Of a DNA stretch of 64,000 nucleotides, positions 1-8,458 are shown piece after piece. The first letter of the stretch is position 1. Each line of letters starts with the position of its first letter. The notes under the pieces were generated by a model. The model was not told the DNA's origin and did not search any database. It saw nothing but the letters and a program-made list of their open reading frames with translations. Position numbers and translations under genes: made by a program. Origin of the DNA: Thermotoga sp. Mc24 (lineage in GTDB: Bacteria; Thermotogota; Thermotogae; Thermotogales; Thermotogaceae); NCBI RefSeq assembly GCF_000784835.1, contig NZ_JSFH01000004.1:1-64000 (forward strand). Direction: 5' to 3'.

Positions 1-190
1 CTTCGTAGGGTAAATACGAAATTTGTAGGTTATGAGCATGCTTATCCTTCCTTTGAGATTACTCCTTGAGATTCAAGAACCTTCTTTTTCACTTCTATAT
101 GTGATATATTAACATTTTGGCACAAATTAAATTGCAAATTCATCTCCACCTTATAGAAAATGGTGTCTTCTTTGCACTTTGTTCAATAAA

Positions 191-216
191 AGAGCCCCTT
201 CGTGGGGCTCTTTTTT
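191..216 (-). terminator. Rho-independent terminator after the left ABC operon
   Basis: A perfect 7-bp stem (GAGCCCC at 192-198, GGGGCTC at 204-210) with a TTCGT loop is flanked by A/T tracts on both sides, so it can work in both directions. It lies directly after the stop codon (215-217) of the minus-strand permease. Upstream, 1-190 holds no supportable gene; it shows only a short direct repeat TTGAGATT at 53-60 and 67-74. Confidence 0.85.
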
Positions 217-1040
217 ATTTTAATCCCGTTGTTTTTATTCCTGCCGTTATGTATTCACGAGCCACAAGGAAGAGAATCATTGGTGGTATTATCATGATCG
301 TTGCCATTGCCATTATTAAATCCCATCGAACAATGAAAGTTGTTCTCGAGAAACTGTAAATACCCACACTCAGGGGTTTCAGTTCTTCCGAGTTGATGAA
401 AACCATAGGGACGAAAAATTCGTTCCACCAGTATATGGAAGAAAGGACACCTATGGTTATAAAGATGGGCTTAGAAACGGGCACTATTATTTTCCAAAAA
501 ATCTGCCATTCATTACAACCATCAATTTTAGCCGCTTCATCCAGTTCTTTGGGAATCGTTCTATAAAACTGTCTGAAAAGAAACACATTATATGGATAAG
601 CAAAAAAGGCAGGAACTATTATTGGTAAGAAAGAATCAAGCCATCCAAAGTATCTGAAGAGAATGTATTGTGGAACGATCGTAACGTAACTTGGAACCAT
701 CATGGTGGCGAGTATCAAAGCGAATATTAACTTTTTCCCTTTAAAATCCATCCGTGCCAGAGGATAAGCGACAAGAGAACTGGAAAGAAGCGTACCCACA
801 GTATTTCCTAACATGAGAATCAACGTATTACGCAAGTAAATAGGAAGTTTGCTGTTTGTAAAGACTTCATAATAATTTTTCAACGTGAAGTTTTTTGGAA
901 ACAGCCTTGGGGGATACGAACTGAATTCCACGAGTGGCTTAAAGGAAGAACCAATAATCCAAAGGATTGGGAAAAACATTATAATGGCAACCAGTATCAT
1001 CAAGACATATTGAAGTCCTACTGTCGCTTTTTTTTCTCAT
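215..1040 (-). CDS. ABC sugar transporter permease (MalG/CUT1 type), apparent frameshift at its N-terminus
   Basis: This is an inner-membrane subunit of a carbohydrate ABC importer. It has about six hydrophobic helices and the ATPase-contacting EAA loop (ELDEAAKIDGC, then IIVPVSKP). The best start is the ATG at 1038-1040, which has GGAGG 7 bases upstream. That frame goes wrong after four codons in an A8 run (T8 on the + strand, 1028-1035). With seven A's the protein would begin MRKKATVGLQYVLMILV, typical of the family, and be 274 residues long. As read, the only in-frame start is a TTG at 1001-1003 that removes 12 residues and has no clear Shine-Dalgarno. It is the last gene of the operon and is partner to the permease at 1056-1938. 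The product may be truncated, made by slippage, or hidden by a sequencing error. Confidence 0.8.
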
Positions 1041-1055
1041 ATGAGTTCCTCCCCA

Positions 1056-1938
1056 TCAAACTTCATAATAGACCCATTTCTTCGACAGTACGAACATCAA
1101 CAATGAAACAATTGCGGAAATAATGAACAATATTACTGCTTCTGCACTTGCATAACCCAATCTGAACGTCTTAAAAGCGTTGTAGTAGATATCCAGACTT
1201 ATTGCTTGGGTAACTTTCCCTGGCCCTCCTCCAGTGAGAGGATAAATAAGTGTGAATGAAGCACTCAGAGAGTTTATCGTAGCGGTGACCAGGTTAAAGA
1301 GAAGAATGGGAGATATCGCAGGCAGTGTGATTCTAAAAAATCGAGTGAAAGGTCCTGCACCGTCTATTTCCGCTGCTTCATAGAGCTCCTTAGGAACTTC
1401 TTTCAAAGCACTATCAAATATCAACATCATTTGACCAGTATAAAAGGTGTAAATATTCAGAATAGCTACCAGCCATGTTACATAATGTGGATCCATCAGC
1501 CAGTTTGGGGTGTTTTTTATTCCCAATAATGTCAATAGGTAATTCATCACTCCTAATTCCTTGTTGAAAATCAACTGAAAAGCGAAAGTCAGAGCAATCA
1601 TCGGAACAACCGCTGGGACAAAATAAAAGAAGCTGAATATTTTTGCACCCTTTACCCTTTGGTTCAGAAGAAGAGCAGTAAAGAGAGCCCAACCAACAGA
1701 TACTACAACGGAAAGGAATGTATATAAAAGTGTAAACCTTAGAACTATCCAAAAATCTGAGCCACTTCGGAACATCCTTACATAATTTGCAAACCCTACC
1801 CATCTGGGGGGGAGTTATTAAATCCCATTTATAAAAACTTAGAAGAATAACTGCTAAGATGGGCCCACCTGTAAAGAGTATAAAGCCGACGATCCATGGG
1901 GACACAAAAAGATAAGCCCATGCGTTTTTTCTGTGCAT
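1056..1938 (-). pseudogene. ABC sugar transporter permease (MalF/CUT1 type), frameshifted in a G7 run
   Basis: The gene starts at ATG 1936-1938, six bases after GGAGG, and encodes MHRKNAWAYLFVSPWIVGF, a typical CUT1 permease N-terminus. After about 42 residues the frame is lost in a run of seven G's on the + strand (1806-1812). The rest of the permease, from RWVGFANYVRMFRSGSD to KKWVYYEV, continues in another frame to the stop at 1056. Removing one base restores a 293-residue protein of normal length, with the EAA loop (ELYEAAEIDGAGP) intact. No other damage is visible, so this is a recent mutation, a slippage-controlled gene or a sequencing error. Its sugar-binding protein lies just upstream in the operon. 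Confidence 0.85.
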
Positions 1939-1978
1939 ATTGAACCTCCTTAACTACTATAATTTTCTACCCTTCAAT

Positions 1979-1997
1979 GTGGGGGCAAAGCCCCCAC
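1979..1997 (-). other. Intercistronic RNA hairpin between binding protein and permease genes
   Basis: A perfect 8-bp inverted repeat (GTGGGGGC, 3-base loop, GCCCCCAC) starts four bases after the stop of the binding-protein gene. On the minus strand it is followed by ATTGAAGG rather than a U tract, so it is a poor terminator. In ABC operons such hairpins often protect the 3' end of the binding-protein message and so raise its yield over the permeases. That role is inferred here. Confidence 0.65.
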
Positions 1998-2000
1998 CAG

Positions 2001-3254
2001 TTATTCTGTTGCCACTCTGTCTTCCCCTAAAATATCTTTTGCCTTTTCTATAGCTCTTTCAATAACTTCATCAACGGAAATTTGGCCAAGAATTGCGGCA
2101 TTGAAATCTTTTACTAAATCAAAAGTCAGTCCAGGAGGTAACAGTGTGTATCCCCATTCTGCAAACTCCGCTGTTTTTTCTATAGCATCCCAATTTCGAG
2201 GCCCTTTCGGCCCTTCAACTTTGTAATAACCCTTCTTAAGGATAGAAACACGAGCTGATGGGTTACTATAAGCTGTATTGATCAGCTTCTGCCCCTCTTC
2301 ACTCATACAGAATTCTATGAATTTCCACGCTGCATCCTTTACTTTACTTTTTGCATTGATGGCAAAGAAGCCCGTATGAAGTGTTGAATAATGCCTCACA
2401 CCCTTAGGAATAGGAGCTATATCCCAGTTGAAGTCGGTAATATCCTTGTAAACCGATGTCATCCAACTTCCATTGAAAGCCATTGCGGCTTTTCCTGCCA
2501 TGAAAAGGTCAGCAGATACAACACCAGATGTGGAAACCTGCGGAGGAGCTACCACTTTGTACTTGTTTGTTAAGTCATACCACCATTTCAAAAACTTCCT
2601 AGCACCTTCTCCAATAGCGAACCTTCCTTTCTCATCCACTATTTTGTCTCCGAATGTCCCTATTAATGAGTACCACAGTCCCTGGAAACTTATGGCATCG
2701 CATCCATATTGCACAACTTTTCCATTCTCAACAACTGTCAACTTTTTTGCAGCTTCCTCAAAATCTTTCCAAGTCCAGTTCTCATTTGGATACGGTATTC
2801 CTGCCTTGTCGAACAAATCCTTGTTGTAGTACATAATTTCTGTTGCAAAACACCACGGTAAACCATAAAGATGTCCCTGCAATTCCATCAGTTGCTTAAC
2901 CGCGGGTATAAAATCGTCCAGGCTCAATTCTTTGCTCTGTTTGATGTAATCGTCAAGAGGAATTATCCAACCTGCCTTTGCAAAGTCTGCCATATCAGCT
3001 TCCCAAAGGCAAAGAACATCAGGAGCATTTCCTGCAAGCGCCATGGTTCTAAGTTTCTGGGAATACTCAGCTTCAGGTATTTGTATGAATTCTACTTTGA
3101 TGTTAGGATACTTTTCTTCAAAAGCCTTCACATAATTGTATGGATCTGGCGGTAGAGCGTTCCAGTGAGCATAGCGAATGACTATTGTGTCACCTGCTAG
3201 AACTGTTAAAACAAACCCCACCAAAAGGATCACAAATAAAAGTAATTTCCTCAT
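2001..3254 (-). CDS. Extracellular sugar-binding protein of the left ABC importer
   Basis: This is a family 1 solute-binding protein of 417 residues. It has a Sec signal peptide (MRKLLLFVILLVGFVLTVLAG) followed by the standard beginning of the fold (DTIVIRYAHWNALPPD, then a YVKAFEEKYPNIKVEF segment). The start at ATG 3252-3254 is chosen because it has a strong GGAGGTG Shine-Dalgarno and begins the signal peptide; the open frame extends 21 codons further without a plausible start. It lies 44 bases after the GH127 gene on the same strand, so it is probably co-transcribed with it. That suggests arabinose-containing oligosaccharides as ligand (inference). The gene and its permeases are visibly more AT-rich than the arabinose genes to the right. 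Confidence 0.88.
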   Translation of the reverse strand: MRKLLLFVILLVGFVLTVLAGDTIVIRYAHWNALPPDPYNYVKAFEEKYPNIKVEFIQIPEAEYSQKLRTMALAGNAPDVLCLWEADMADFAKAGWIIPLDDYIKQSKELSLDDFIPAVKQLMELQGHLYGLPWCFATEIMYYNKDLFDKAGIPYPNENWTWKDFEEAAKKLTVVENGKVVQYGCDAISFQGLWYSLIGTFGDKIVDEKGRFAIGEGARKFLKWWYDLTNKYKVVAPPQVSTSGVVSADLFMAGKAAMAFNGSWMTSVYKDITDFNWDIAPIPKGVRHYSTLHTGFFAINAKSKVKDAAWKFIEFCMSEEGQKLINTAYSNPSARVSILKKGYYKVEGPKGPRNWDAIEKTAEFAEWGYTLLPPGLTFDLVKDFNAAILGQISVDEVIERAIEKAKDILGEDRVATE

Positions 3255-3298
3255 AGACTGACACCTCCTCTTAAATGTATTCTGGAAGTATTGATGTT

Positions 3299-5164
3299 TC
3301 ACTCTTTTTTCAACCACACCGCCATTGCACCCGGTTCTCTGTTAGCCCACATATGGTAGGGAATGAGAGTGAACTCTACCGTTTTTTCCCTAACCTCAGA
3401 CAGCTTTCTGTACAGTTTCCCCTCCCATTCAGAGATGTCCAGTGCTCTTCCAGTTCCTTTGAGGAAAACAGCCTCCTTGTCCAGTATCTTTCTTTTTTCT
3501 TCCTTCAGGCTTTCTGAGTTCAACACCAGTGTCCAAACATGGAAATCCGGGTTATCTGCTTGTTCTATACAGTAGACAACGGGACCTCTTTTCACTGCAA
3601 TTTTTCCAAGGTCGTCTCTCACGAACGGGTGTGCCTCGATAAACACCGCTTTCATGGGAAGTGAAAGTTCCACTGTGTGTTTCCCTTTCCAGCTCTGGTT
3701 CAGTTTTACATAACCGTTCTGTGGCTTTGCTATCACCGCTTTTCCGTCCACCCTGAGAACAAAGTCATCTGCCCAGGAAGGAATTCTGAGATAGATGGAG
3801 AATGGTTCTTCAATATCCGTTTCAACGGTGAAGGTCACTTCTCCACTCCATGGATAGTCCGTTTCCTGTTCTATCTCCACAACCGAACCTTTGAAATCGA
3901 GCCTGGCTGTACTTTTCTCGTACAGATGGACCTGAACACCGTCGTCCGAAGTGGTGTACATGTATCCCGGAAAAGACGCTATGAACCTGGCAAGGTTTGG
4001 TGGGCAGCACGCGCAATCGAACCATTTCTGTCTTCTTGTTCTCCCGAGGTCTTCAAGTGGATTGAAGTAGAAGTAGTGCTTCCCATCGAGGGATATACCG
4101 GAGAGAAGTCCGTTGTACAGAACCTGTTCCATAACATCTGCAAATCTCCCTTCACCCGTTGCAAGAAGCATCCTGAAGTTCCACATGAAATTCGCTATCG
4201 AGGCACAGGACTCAGCGTAGGATCTTCTGTTTGGAAGCTCATACTCTTCTCCGAAGGATTCCCAGTCGTGCCTGGAACCCGCCCCTCCTGTGATATACAT
4301 CTTCTTCGTCACAAAATTCTCCCAGAGTTTGTTGAGAGCCTGCCAGATCTTTTCATCACCTGTTTCAAGATAAAGATCGGTGGCACCAGAGCAGAGATAC
4401 AGAGCCCTCACTGCATGGCCTGTGATCTCCTCCAGTTCCACAAAAGGTTTGTGATCGATGAAATACTCCGGCCCTGGATTTCTGGGAACGCTGGCAAGCC
4501 CTTTTCCACGTGCGTAAATGAAGTACCTTGCAAGGTCCAGATATTTTCTGTCTCCTGTTTCTCTGTAGAGCTCCACAAGGGCCATCTCCACTTCAGGATG
4601 CCCGGGTGCTCCCTCTTTCTTCTCAGGGCCGAAGGTGCTATAGATGTGATCTGCGAATCTTTTTGCCACTTCGAAAAGAGTGTTCTTTCCTGTCACTCTT
4701 CTGTGCGCAACGGCCGCCTGAATCAAATGACCTGCGTTGTACAATTCATGATTCCACGCAAGGTTCGTCCATCGCTCTTTTTTTCTCTCTCCAGAAAGAT
4801 AGGTTCCAAGGTAACCGTCTTCATCCTGAGCAGCTTTCACCTCTTCTATCACGCTGTCGAGGATCTTTTCTAGTTCTGGCAGTTTCCTGTTCGCCAAGGC
4901 GAAGGACACTGCCTCAGCCCATTTGTACACGTCTGTGTCGTCAAACGGGAAAAATGTTTTGTAAGATCCTTCCATCTTGCCAGCGGCGATTCTGAAGTTG
5001 TCGAGCCTTCCTGTGTTCTCCAGAAGATCGTACTGTGTGGGAAGGGTTACGTTGACGAGAGTTTCAAAATATTTACCCATGAATCCATTTACCCTCACAG
5101 AACCAACAGGTATCGTTTTGAGCTTTGCGTAGGGACTTTTGGAAACTTCTACGATTTTGGACAT
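3299..5164 (-). CDS. GH127-type beta-L-arabinofuranosidase (DUF1680)
   Basis: This 621-residue protein belongs to the DUF1680/GH127 family, whose characterised members release beta-linked L-arabinofuranose from oligosaccharides and glycopeptides. The zinc/catalytic signature is present: a Glu-Cys pair in RRSYAESCASIANF around residues 319-332, and the Cys-Cys of DCACCPPNLARF around residue 390. The fold is an alpha/alpha barrel with many hydrophobic and aromatic helices, followed by a beta-sandwich C-terminus. There is no signal peptide, so it acts in the cytoplasm on imported sugars. Start ATG 5162-5164 follows an AGGAGG. A promoter and a GTACGTAC operator lie upstream. The family is clear; the exact linkage specificity is inferred. 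Confidence 0.85.
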   Translation of the reverse strand: MSKIVEVSKSPYAKLKTIPVGSVRVNGFMGKYFETLVNVTLPTQYDLLENTGRLDNFRIAAGKMEGSYKTFFPFDDTDVYKWAEAVSFALANRKLPELEKILDSVIEEVKAAQDEDGYLGTYLSGERKKERWTNLAWNHELYNAGHLIQAAVAHRRVTGKNTLFEVAKRFADHIYSTFGPEKKEGAPGHPEVEMALVELYRETGDRKYLDLARYFIYARGKGLASVPRNPGPEYFIDHKPFVELEEITGHAVRALYLCSGATDLYLETGDEKIWQALNKLWENFVTKKMYITGGAGSRHDWESFGEEYELPNRRSYAESCASIANFMWNFRMLLATGEGRFADVMEQVLYNGLLSGISLDGKHYFYFNPLEDLGRTRRQKWFDCACCPPNLARFIASFPGYMYTTSDDGVQVHLYEKSTARLDFKGSVVEIEQETDYPWSGEVTFTVETDIEEPFSIYLRIPSWADDFVLRVDGKAVIAKPQNGYVKLNQSWKGKHTVELSLPMKAVFIEAHPFVRDDLGKIAVKRGPVVYCIEQADNPDFHVWTLVLNSESLKEEKRKILDKEAVFLKGTGRALDISEWEGKLYRKLSEVREKTVEFTLIPYHMWANREPGAMAVWLKKE

Positions 5165-5193
5165 AAACGATATTCCTCCTTTTCATACATTTA

Positions 5194-5203
5194 GGTACGT
5201 ACA
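5194..5203. promoter_or_regulatory. Probable AraR operator (GTACGTAC) before the GH127 operon
   Basis: The 8-bp palindrome GTACGTAC at 5195-5202 lies between the probable promoter and the start codon of the GH127 gene. The same octamer precedes both other arabinose operons. It matches the core of the known B. subtilis AraR operator (ATTTGTACGTACAAAT). AraR is encoded at 10128-11183. Binding here would block transcription just downstream of the start site. Confidence 0.75.
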
Positions 5204-5218
5204 TTATTCTTTACGCAA

Positions 5219-5248
5219 ATTCTACATTGTCCATTTTTGTTAAATCAA
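5219..5248 (-). promoter_or_regulatory. Sigma-A-type promoter for the GH127-ABC operon
   Basis: On the minus strand there is a -35 TTGATT (5243-5248), an 18-base spacer and a -10 TAGAAT (5219-5224). The AraR-type palindrome starts about 16 bases downstream of the -10. The 180-base gap 5165-5344 has no other clear feature. Confidence 0.6.
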
Positions 5249-5344
5249 GTATATTTCTGGACAAATATTGCATGTTATACCTTAATAGATACAAATATTT
5301 CCGTTTAAAAGCTCTTTTCTTATGGTTTCTCATTTTTTCACAAA

Positions 5345-6196
5345 CTATCCTTTCACCGCTCCGAAGGTGAGGCCTCTGATTAGATACCTCTGGGCAACAA
5401 GAGCAAAGACCACAACGGGAAGCATTGTGACGATTCCTGCAGCCGAAAGAGGTCCCCAGGCAACCCTCCAGCCAGTGATGTATCTTCCAAGGAAAATGGG
5501 TAGCGTTTGAGCACGTGCATCGTTCGTTAAAACAAGGGCCAGAAGGAACTCTCCCCAGCTTTGAATGAGAGAAAGCACTGCAACCGCTGCGAGTCCTGGA
5601 GCACTGAGCGGAAGAACCACATAGAAGAACGCTTGAAAGGGAGTAGCTCCATCTACATAGGCCGCTTCATCTATCTCCCTTGGTATCTCTCTGAAAAAGC
5701 TGATAAGAAGCCAGACCCCGAGAGGCACAACTATGACAAGATGTGACAGAATGAGAGCCCACCAGGTGTTGATGAGTCTCAGTTTTGTGAATATCACGTA
5801 CAGGGGAACGGCTGACACAATAGGTGGGAGCATTCTGATGGAGATGATCCACTCCGCCAGGAATGGACCTCCTACCCTGTAGCGGGCTATAGCATAGGCA
5901 GCGAGGGCACTGATTACCGTTCCTATAAGTGCTACAGATACACCAACCACGATACTGTTTCTCAAGTACGGAAAGATGTTCTCAATAGAACCGGTTGTTC
6001 CACCGAAAACTTCTGTCTCTTTTGCTCCAAAGAAATTAGCAAGCGTGGGCTTTGTCGGAAAGAATCTAGGAGGCATGGTGAACCACTCGTCTGAAGGCTT
6101 AAAGGCCGTGATCACGAGCCAGTAAACGGGAAAAAGGAAAAATATCAGACAAATGGCGATCAGGATGTATCTCACAATCGTCAGGATTTTTTTCAT
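5345..6196 (-). CDS. Arabinose/arabinoside ABC transporter permease (MalG type)
   Basis: This 283-residue inner-membrane permease is the second of the right-hand ara importer. Its N-terminal helix is KKILTIVRYILIAICLIFFLFPVYWLVITAFKPSDEW. The EAA loop (REIDEAAYVDGATPFQAFFYVVLPLSAPG) that docks the ATPase lies about 90 residues from the C-terminus. The ATG at 6194-6196 overlaps the stop of the preceding permease (TGATG), which indicates translational coupling. A GTG one codon earlier is possible but sits against the Shine-Dalgarno. It corresponds to one of the TM0277-TM0279 transporter genes of T. maritima. No ATPase gene is in the operon. Confidence 0.88.
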   Translation of the reverse strand: MKKILTIVRYILIAICLIFFLFPVYWLVITAFKPSDEWFTMPPRFFPTKPTLANFFGAKETEVFGGTTGSIENIFPYLRNSIVVGVSVALIGTVISALAAYAIARYRVGGPFLAEWIISIRMLPPIVSAVPLYVIFTKLRLINTWWALILSHLVIVVPLGVWLLISFFREIPREIDEAAYVDGATPFQAFFYVVLPLSAPGLAAVAVLSLIQSWGEFLLALVLTNDARAQTLPIFLGRYITGWRVAWGPLSAAGIVTMLPVVVFALVAQRYLIRGLTFGAVKG

Positions 6197-7080
6197 CACT
6201 CCTCACCCCCAAACCCCAGTTGTTGTCTCATTCTCACAAGCCTGAACACTACATTCACGAGGACTATCGCCACAATCAATAGCAGAACACTCAACGCAGA
6301 GGCGTAACCGATGTTCCATCCAAAAGAAATACCTACCTTGTAGATGTAGAAACTGTAGGTGTGGGTCGCAGATCCTGGGCCACCCCAGGTTGTCATGAAG
6401 ACAATATCGAAGGTCTTCAGACAGTCTATGATTCTTAGAACAAGAGCAACCAGAATCAAAGGTCTTAGAAGAGGAAACTCCACGTGCAAAAAGACTCTTC
6501 CCCAATCGGCTCCATCCACTCGGGCTGCGTCGATGAGATCCTGAGGTATCGACTGAAGACCTGCGTATATCATGAGAAAAATGAAAGGAGTCCACTGCCA
6601 GACGTCTATGATAATGATCCCCAGTTGTGCATAGAATGGATCTCCAAGCCACGAAATTTTGGGAACACCGAAGAGTGACAAAAACCAGTTCACCGGTCCA
6701 AAGGCAAAGTTGTACAACATCTTCCAGGCAACCCCGGAAACTGCCGGTGGAATCATCATGGGAATAAGGAGAGAAGACCTGATTATCTTTTCTCCCTTGA
6801 CGCCCCTTATCAGAAAAGCGATGAGAACACCGAGGACGAGCTCCACAGGAACTGCGATAGCCAGAAGTTTAGCGGTGAACTTCATGGATTCGATAGCGGT
6901 TGAATCTCTGAAAATCTGGAAGTAATTCGAAAGACCAATGAAGTGAGTCTCCGCACTCTTTGAAAGATCGTAATCTCTGAAAGAAGCCCAGATCATGAAA
7001 CCAAAGGGATAGATCGTCATTGCAAGGAAAAGAGCGAGAACGGGAAGGACCATCAACCAGGGAACAATTCTTTTTCTCAT
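6196..7080 (-). CDS. Arabinose/arabinoside ABC transporter permease (MalF type)
   Basis: This 294-residue permease opens MRKRIVPWLMVLPVLALFLAMTIYPFGFMIWASF and has six hydrophobic helices. Its EAA loop reads QDLIDAARVDGADWGRVFLHVEFPLLRP. It pairs with the permease at 5345-6196 and the binding protein at 7116-8426. Its start is unusual: the only good Shine-Dalgarno (GGAGG, 7111-7115) lies about 30 bases upstream of the ATG, and a stable hairpin (7087-7105) fills most of the gap. Folding of the hairpin would bring the two close together. A CTG six codons before the ATG is a less likely start. Confidence 0.88.
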   Translation of the reverse strand: MRKRIVPWLMVLPVLALFLAMTIYPFGFMIWASFRDYDLSKSAETHFIGLSNYFQIFRDSTAIESMKFTAKLLAIAVPVELVLGVLIAFLIRGVKGEKIIRSSLLIPMMIPPAVSGVAWKMLYNFAFGPVNWFLSLFGVPKISWLGDPFYAQLGIIIIDVWQWTPFIFLMIYAGLQSIPQDLIDAARVDGADWGRVFLHVEFPLLRPLILVALVLRIIDCLKTFDIVFMTTWGGPGSATHTYSFYIYKVGISFGWNIGYASALSVLLLIVAIVLVNVVFRLVRMRQQLGFGGEE

Positions 7081-7086
7081 GGCAAA

Positions 7087-7105
7087 AGGGGGCAGAGCGC
7101 CCCCT
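7087..7105 (-). promoter_or_regulatory. Hairpin between Shine-Dalgarno and start codon of the ara permease gene
   Basis: AGGGGGC (7087-7093) pairs with GCCCCCT (7099-7105) across a 5-base loop. On the minus strand the order is GGAGG, five bases, the hairpin, six bases, then ATG. A run of four T's after the stem gives it weak terminator character too. It could tune permease against binding-protein expression by attenuation, by RNA protection or by presenting the Shine-Dalgarno. These roles are inferences. Confidence 0.6.
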
Positions 7106-7115
7106 CTTCACCTCC

Positions 7116-8426
7116 TTATTTTCCAAGAATCTCTTCCCATTTCTTTGCGAGATCGTTCAGCGTTTCCATGGAGAGCGGGAGTTCTCCAGAGAGGATCTTG
7201 GAGAAGGTCTCAACAGTGATGTCTTCGAGTCTTGGTTCCTCTGGAATCCTTGGCCTGTGGGTCTGAGAAACGTACGTTACCTCGAGGGCGGGAACTCTCG
7301 GATCAGCGGCCCTCACCTCGGGATCCTGGAGTGTTGAGATTCTGGCAGGAGCGACGGCGAATCTCAGGAACTTGTTCTTGTCAGCCCATTTGCTGGTGGC
7401 GAAAATGATGAATTTGAACGCAGCGAGTTTCTTTTCCTCAGGTATAAATTTGTTGATGCCGAGTGCCCATTGACCACTCACGGATCGACCCGACATGGGA
7501 ATGATCCCGACTTTATCTTCACCGAGGGTGCTCTTGAAGATCAGATACGGTCCCGTCCATTGAGGTACCATAGCAACGAGTCCCTGGTTGAAGTACTCGA
7601 TCGTTTCACCGTAATCAGAGCCGAGCGGATCTGGACTGTAAGGCATGAGTTTTTTCATCATTTCGAGCGCTTTCAATCCTTCCTCACTGTTGAAGGCTGG
7701 TTTGTGATCCGCTGTGAAGTATTCACCGAATTCAAGATCCGCGGTTCCATGCTTCATAATACCGAGTGGTGCGTTCCTGTACTCACCGAAAAACAGCAGA
7801 TACATGTAGAAGAGTGTGTGGGTTCTCGGGAACATGAGGGCGATTCCGTAGTCTGTTGGAGAGCTCTTGTTGTATTTTTTGGTGAAGAATTCTGCTATTT
7901 CCACAACTTCTTCCCAGGTGGTCGGGAGGGTGAGTTCTCTACCGTATCTTTCCTTGAACGCTTGTTTTATCCTTGGATCTTCAAAGAGATCTTTTCTGTA
8001 ATAGAAGAGCATTGTGTTGTTGTAGAACGGAAGCCCGATGAGTTTTCCCTTCCACTTTCCAGATTCTTCCAGAACCTGTGGGATAAAATCGTTCAAATCG
8101 TAATCTTCTGGAACAAGTTCTGGATGTTGTTTCATGAACTCTCCAAGGTCAACCAGTCCGAAAGAGACGGCTCCAGTGGTCATCACATCGTAAGTGAAAG
8201 CGTCGAACGATCCAGCCTGAGATCTGAGATCCTGCAGCAGCTTCGGATAAAGTACTTCCCACGAAAGAGGTACGATTTCAACCTGAATGTCGGGATTCTG
8301 TTTCATGAACTCCTGGGCAAGCCACTTCAGGGCGTCCGCGTTGTCTGGGGAGCAGAGAACGGAGATCTTGATTGAGAAGATCAACGAGGTGACGATGAGA
8401 AAGATCACCAGTAAAAATCTCTTCAT
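7116..8426 (-). CDS. Arabinose/arabinoside-binding protein of ABC importer
   Basis: This 436-residue family 1 solute-binding protein has a signal peptide (MKRFLLVIFLIVTSLIFSIK) and then the usual fold start (ISVLCSPDNADALKWLAQEFMKQNPDIQVEIVP). Hinge and sugar-site aromatics are plentiful in the middle (PQWTGPYLIF, SVSGQWALGINKF). It is the first gene of the operon running to 5345 and is the counterpart of T. maritima TM0277 in the AraR regulon. The promoter region carries the GGTACGTACC operator. Likely cargo is arabinose or short arabino-oligosaccharides; the sequence does not show which. Confidence 0.87.
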   Translation of the reverse strand: MKRFLLVIFLIVTSLIFSIKISVLCSPDNADALKWLAQEFMKQNPDIQVEIVPLSWEVLYPKLLQDLRSQAGSFDAFTYDVMTTGAVSFGLVDLGEFMKQHPELVPEDYDLNDFIPQVLEESGKWKGKLIGLPFYNNTMLFYYRKDLFEDPRIKQAFKERYGRELTLPTTWEEVVEIAEFFTKKYNKSSPTDYGIALMFPRTHTLFYMYLLFFGEYRNAPLGIMKHGTADLEFGEYFTADHKPAFNSEEGLKALEMMKKLMPYSPDPLGSDYGETIEYFNQGLVAMVPQWTGPYLIFKSTLGEDKVGIIPMSGRSVSGQWALGINKFIPEEKKLAAFKFIIFATSKWADKNKFLRFAVAPARISTLQDPEVRAADPRVPALEVTYVSQTHRPRIPEEPRLEDITVETFSKILSGELPLSMETLNDLAKKWEEILGK

Positions 8427-8458
8427 ACGGATCCCCCCTGCTTAAAAATAGTGGATAA

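Noticed and set aside
1-190. Possible CRISPR or mobile element remnant at the left edge
   Set aside because: Only one 8-base direct repeat (TTGAGATT) and small inverted repeats are seen; there is no regular repeat-spacer pattern and no transposase.
117-359. 80-residue plus-strand open frame at the left edge
   Set aside because: It lacks a ribosome site, runs through the terminator hairpin and continues antisense to the permease gene; the frame is a shadow.
3677-4873. 398-residue plus-strand open frame opposite the GH127 gene
   Set aside because: It is entirely antisense to a well-supported enzyme gene, with no ribosome site and low-complexity composition.
7269-7278. AACGTACGTT palindrome resembling the AraR operator
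   Set aside because: It is inside the binding-protein coding sequence, lacks the GTACGTAC phase and is not near a promoter.
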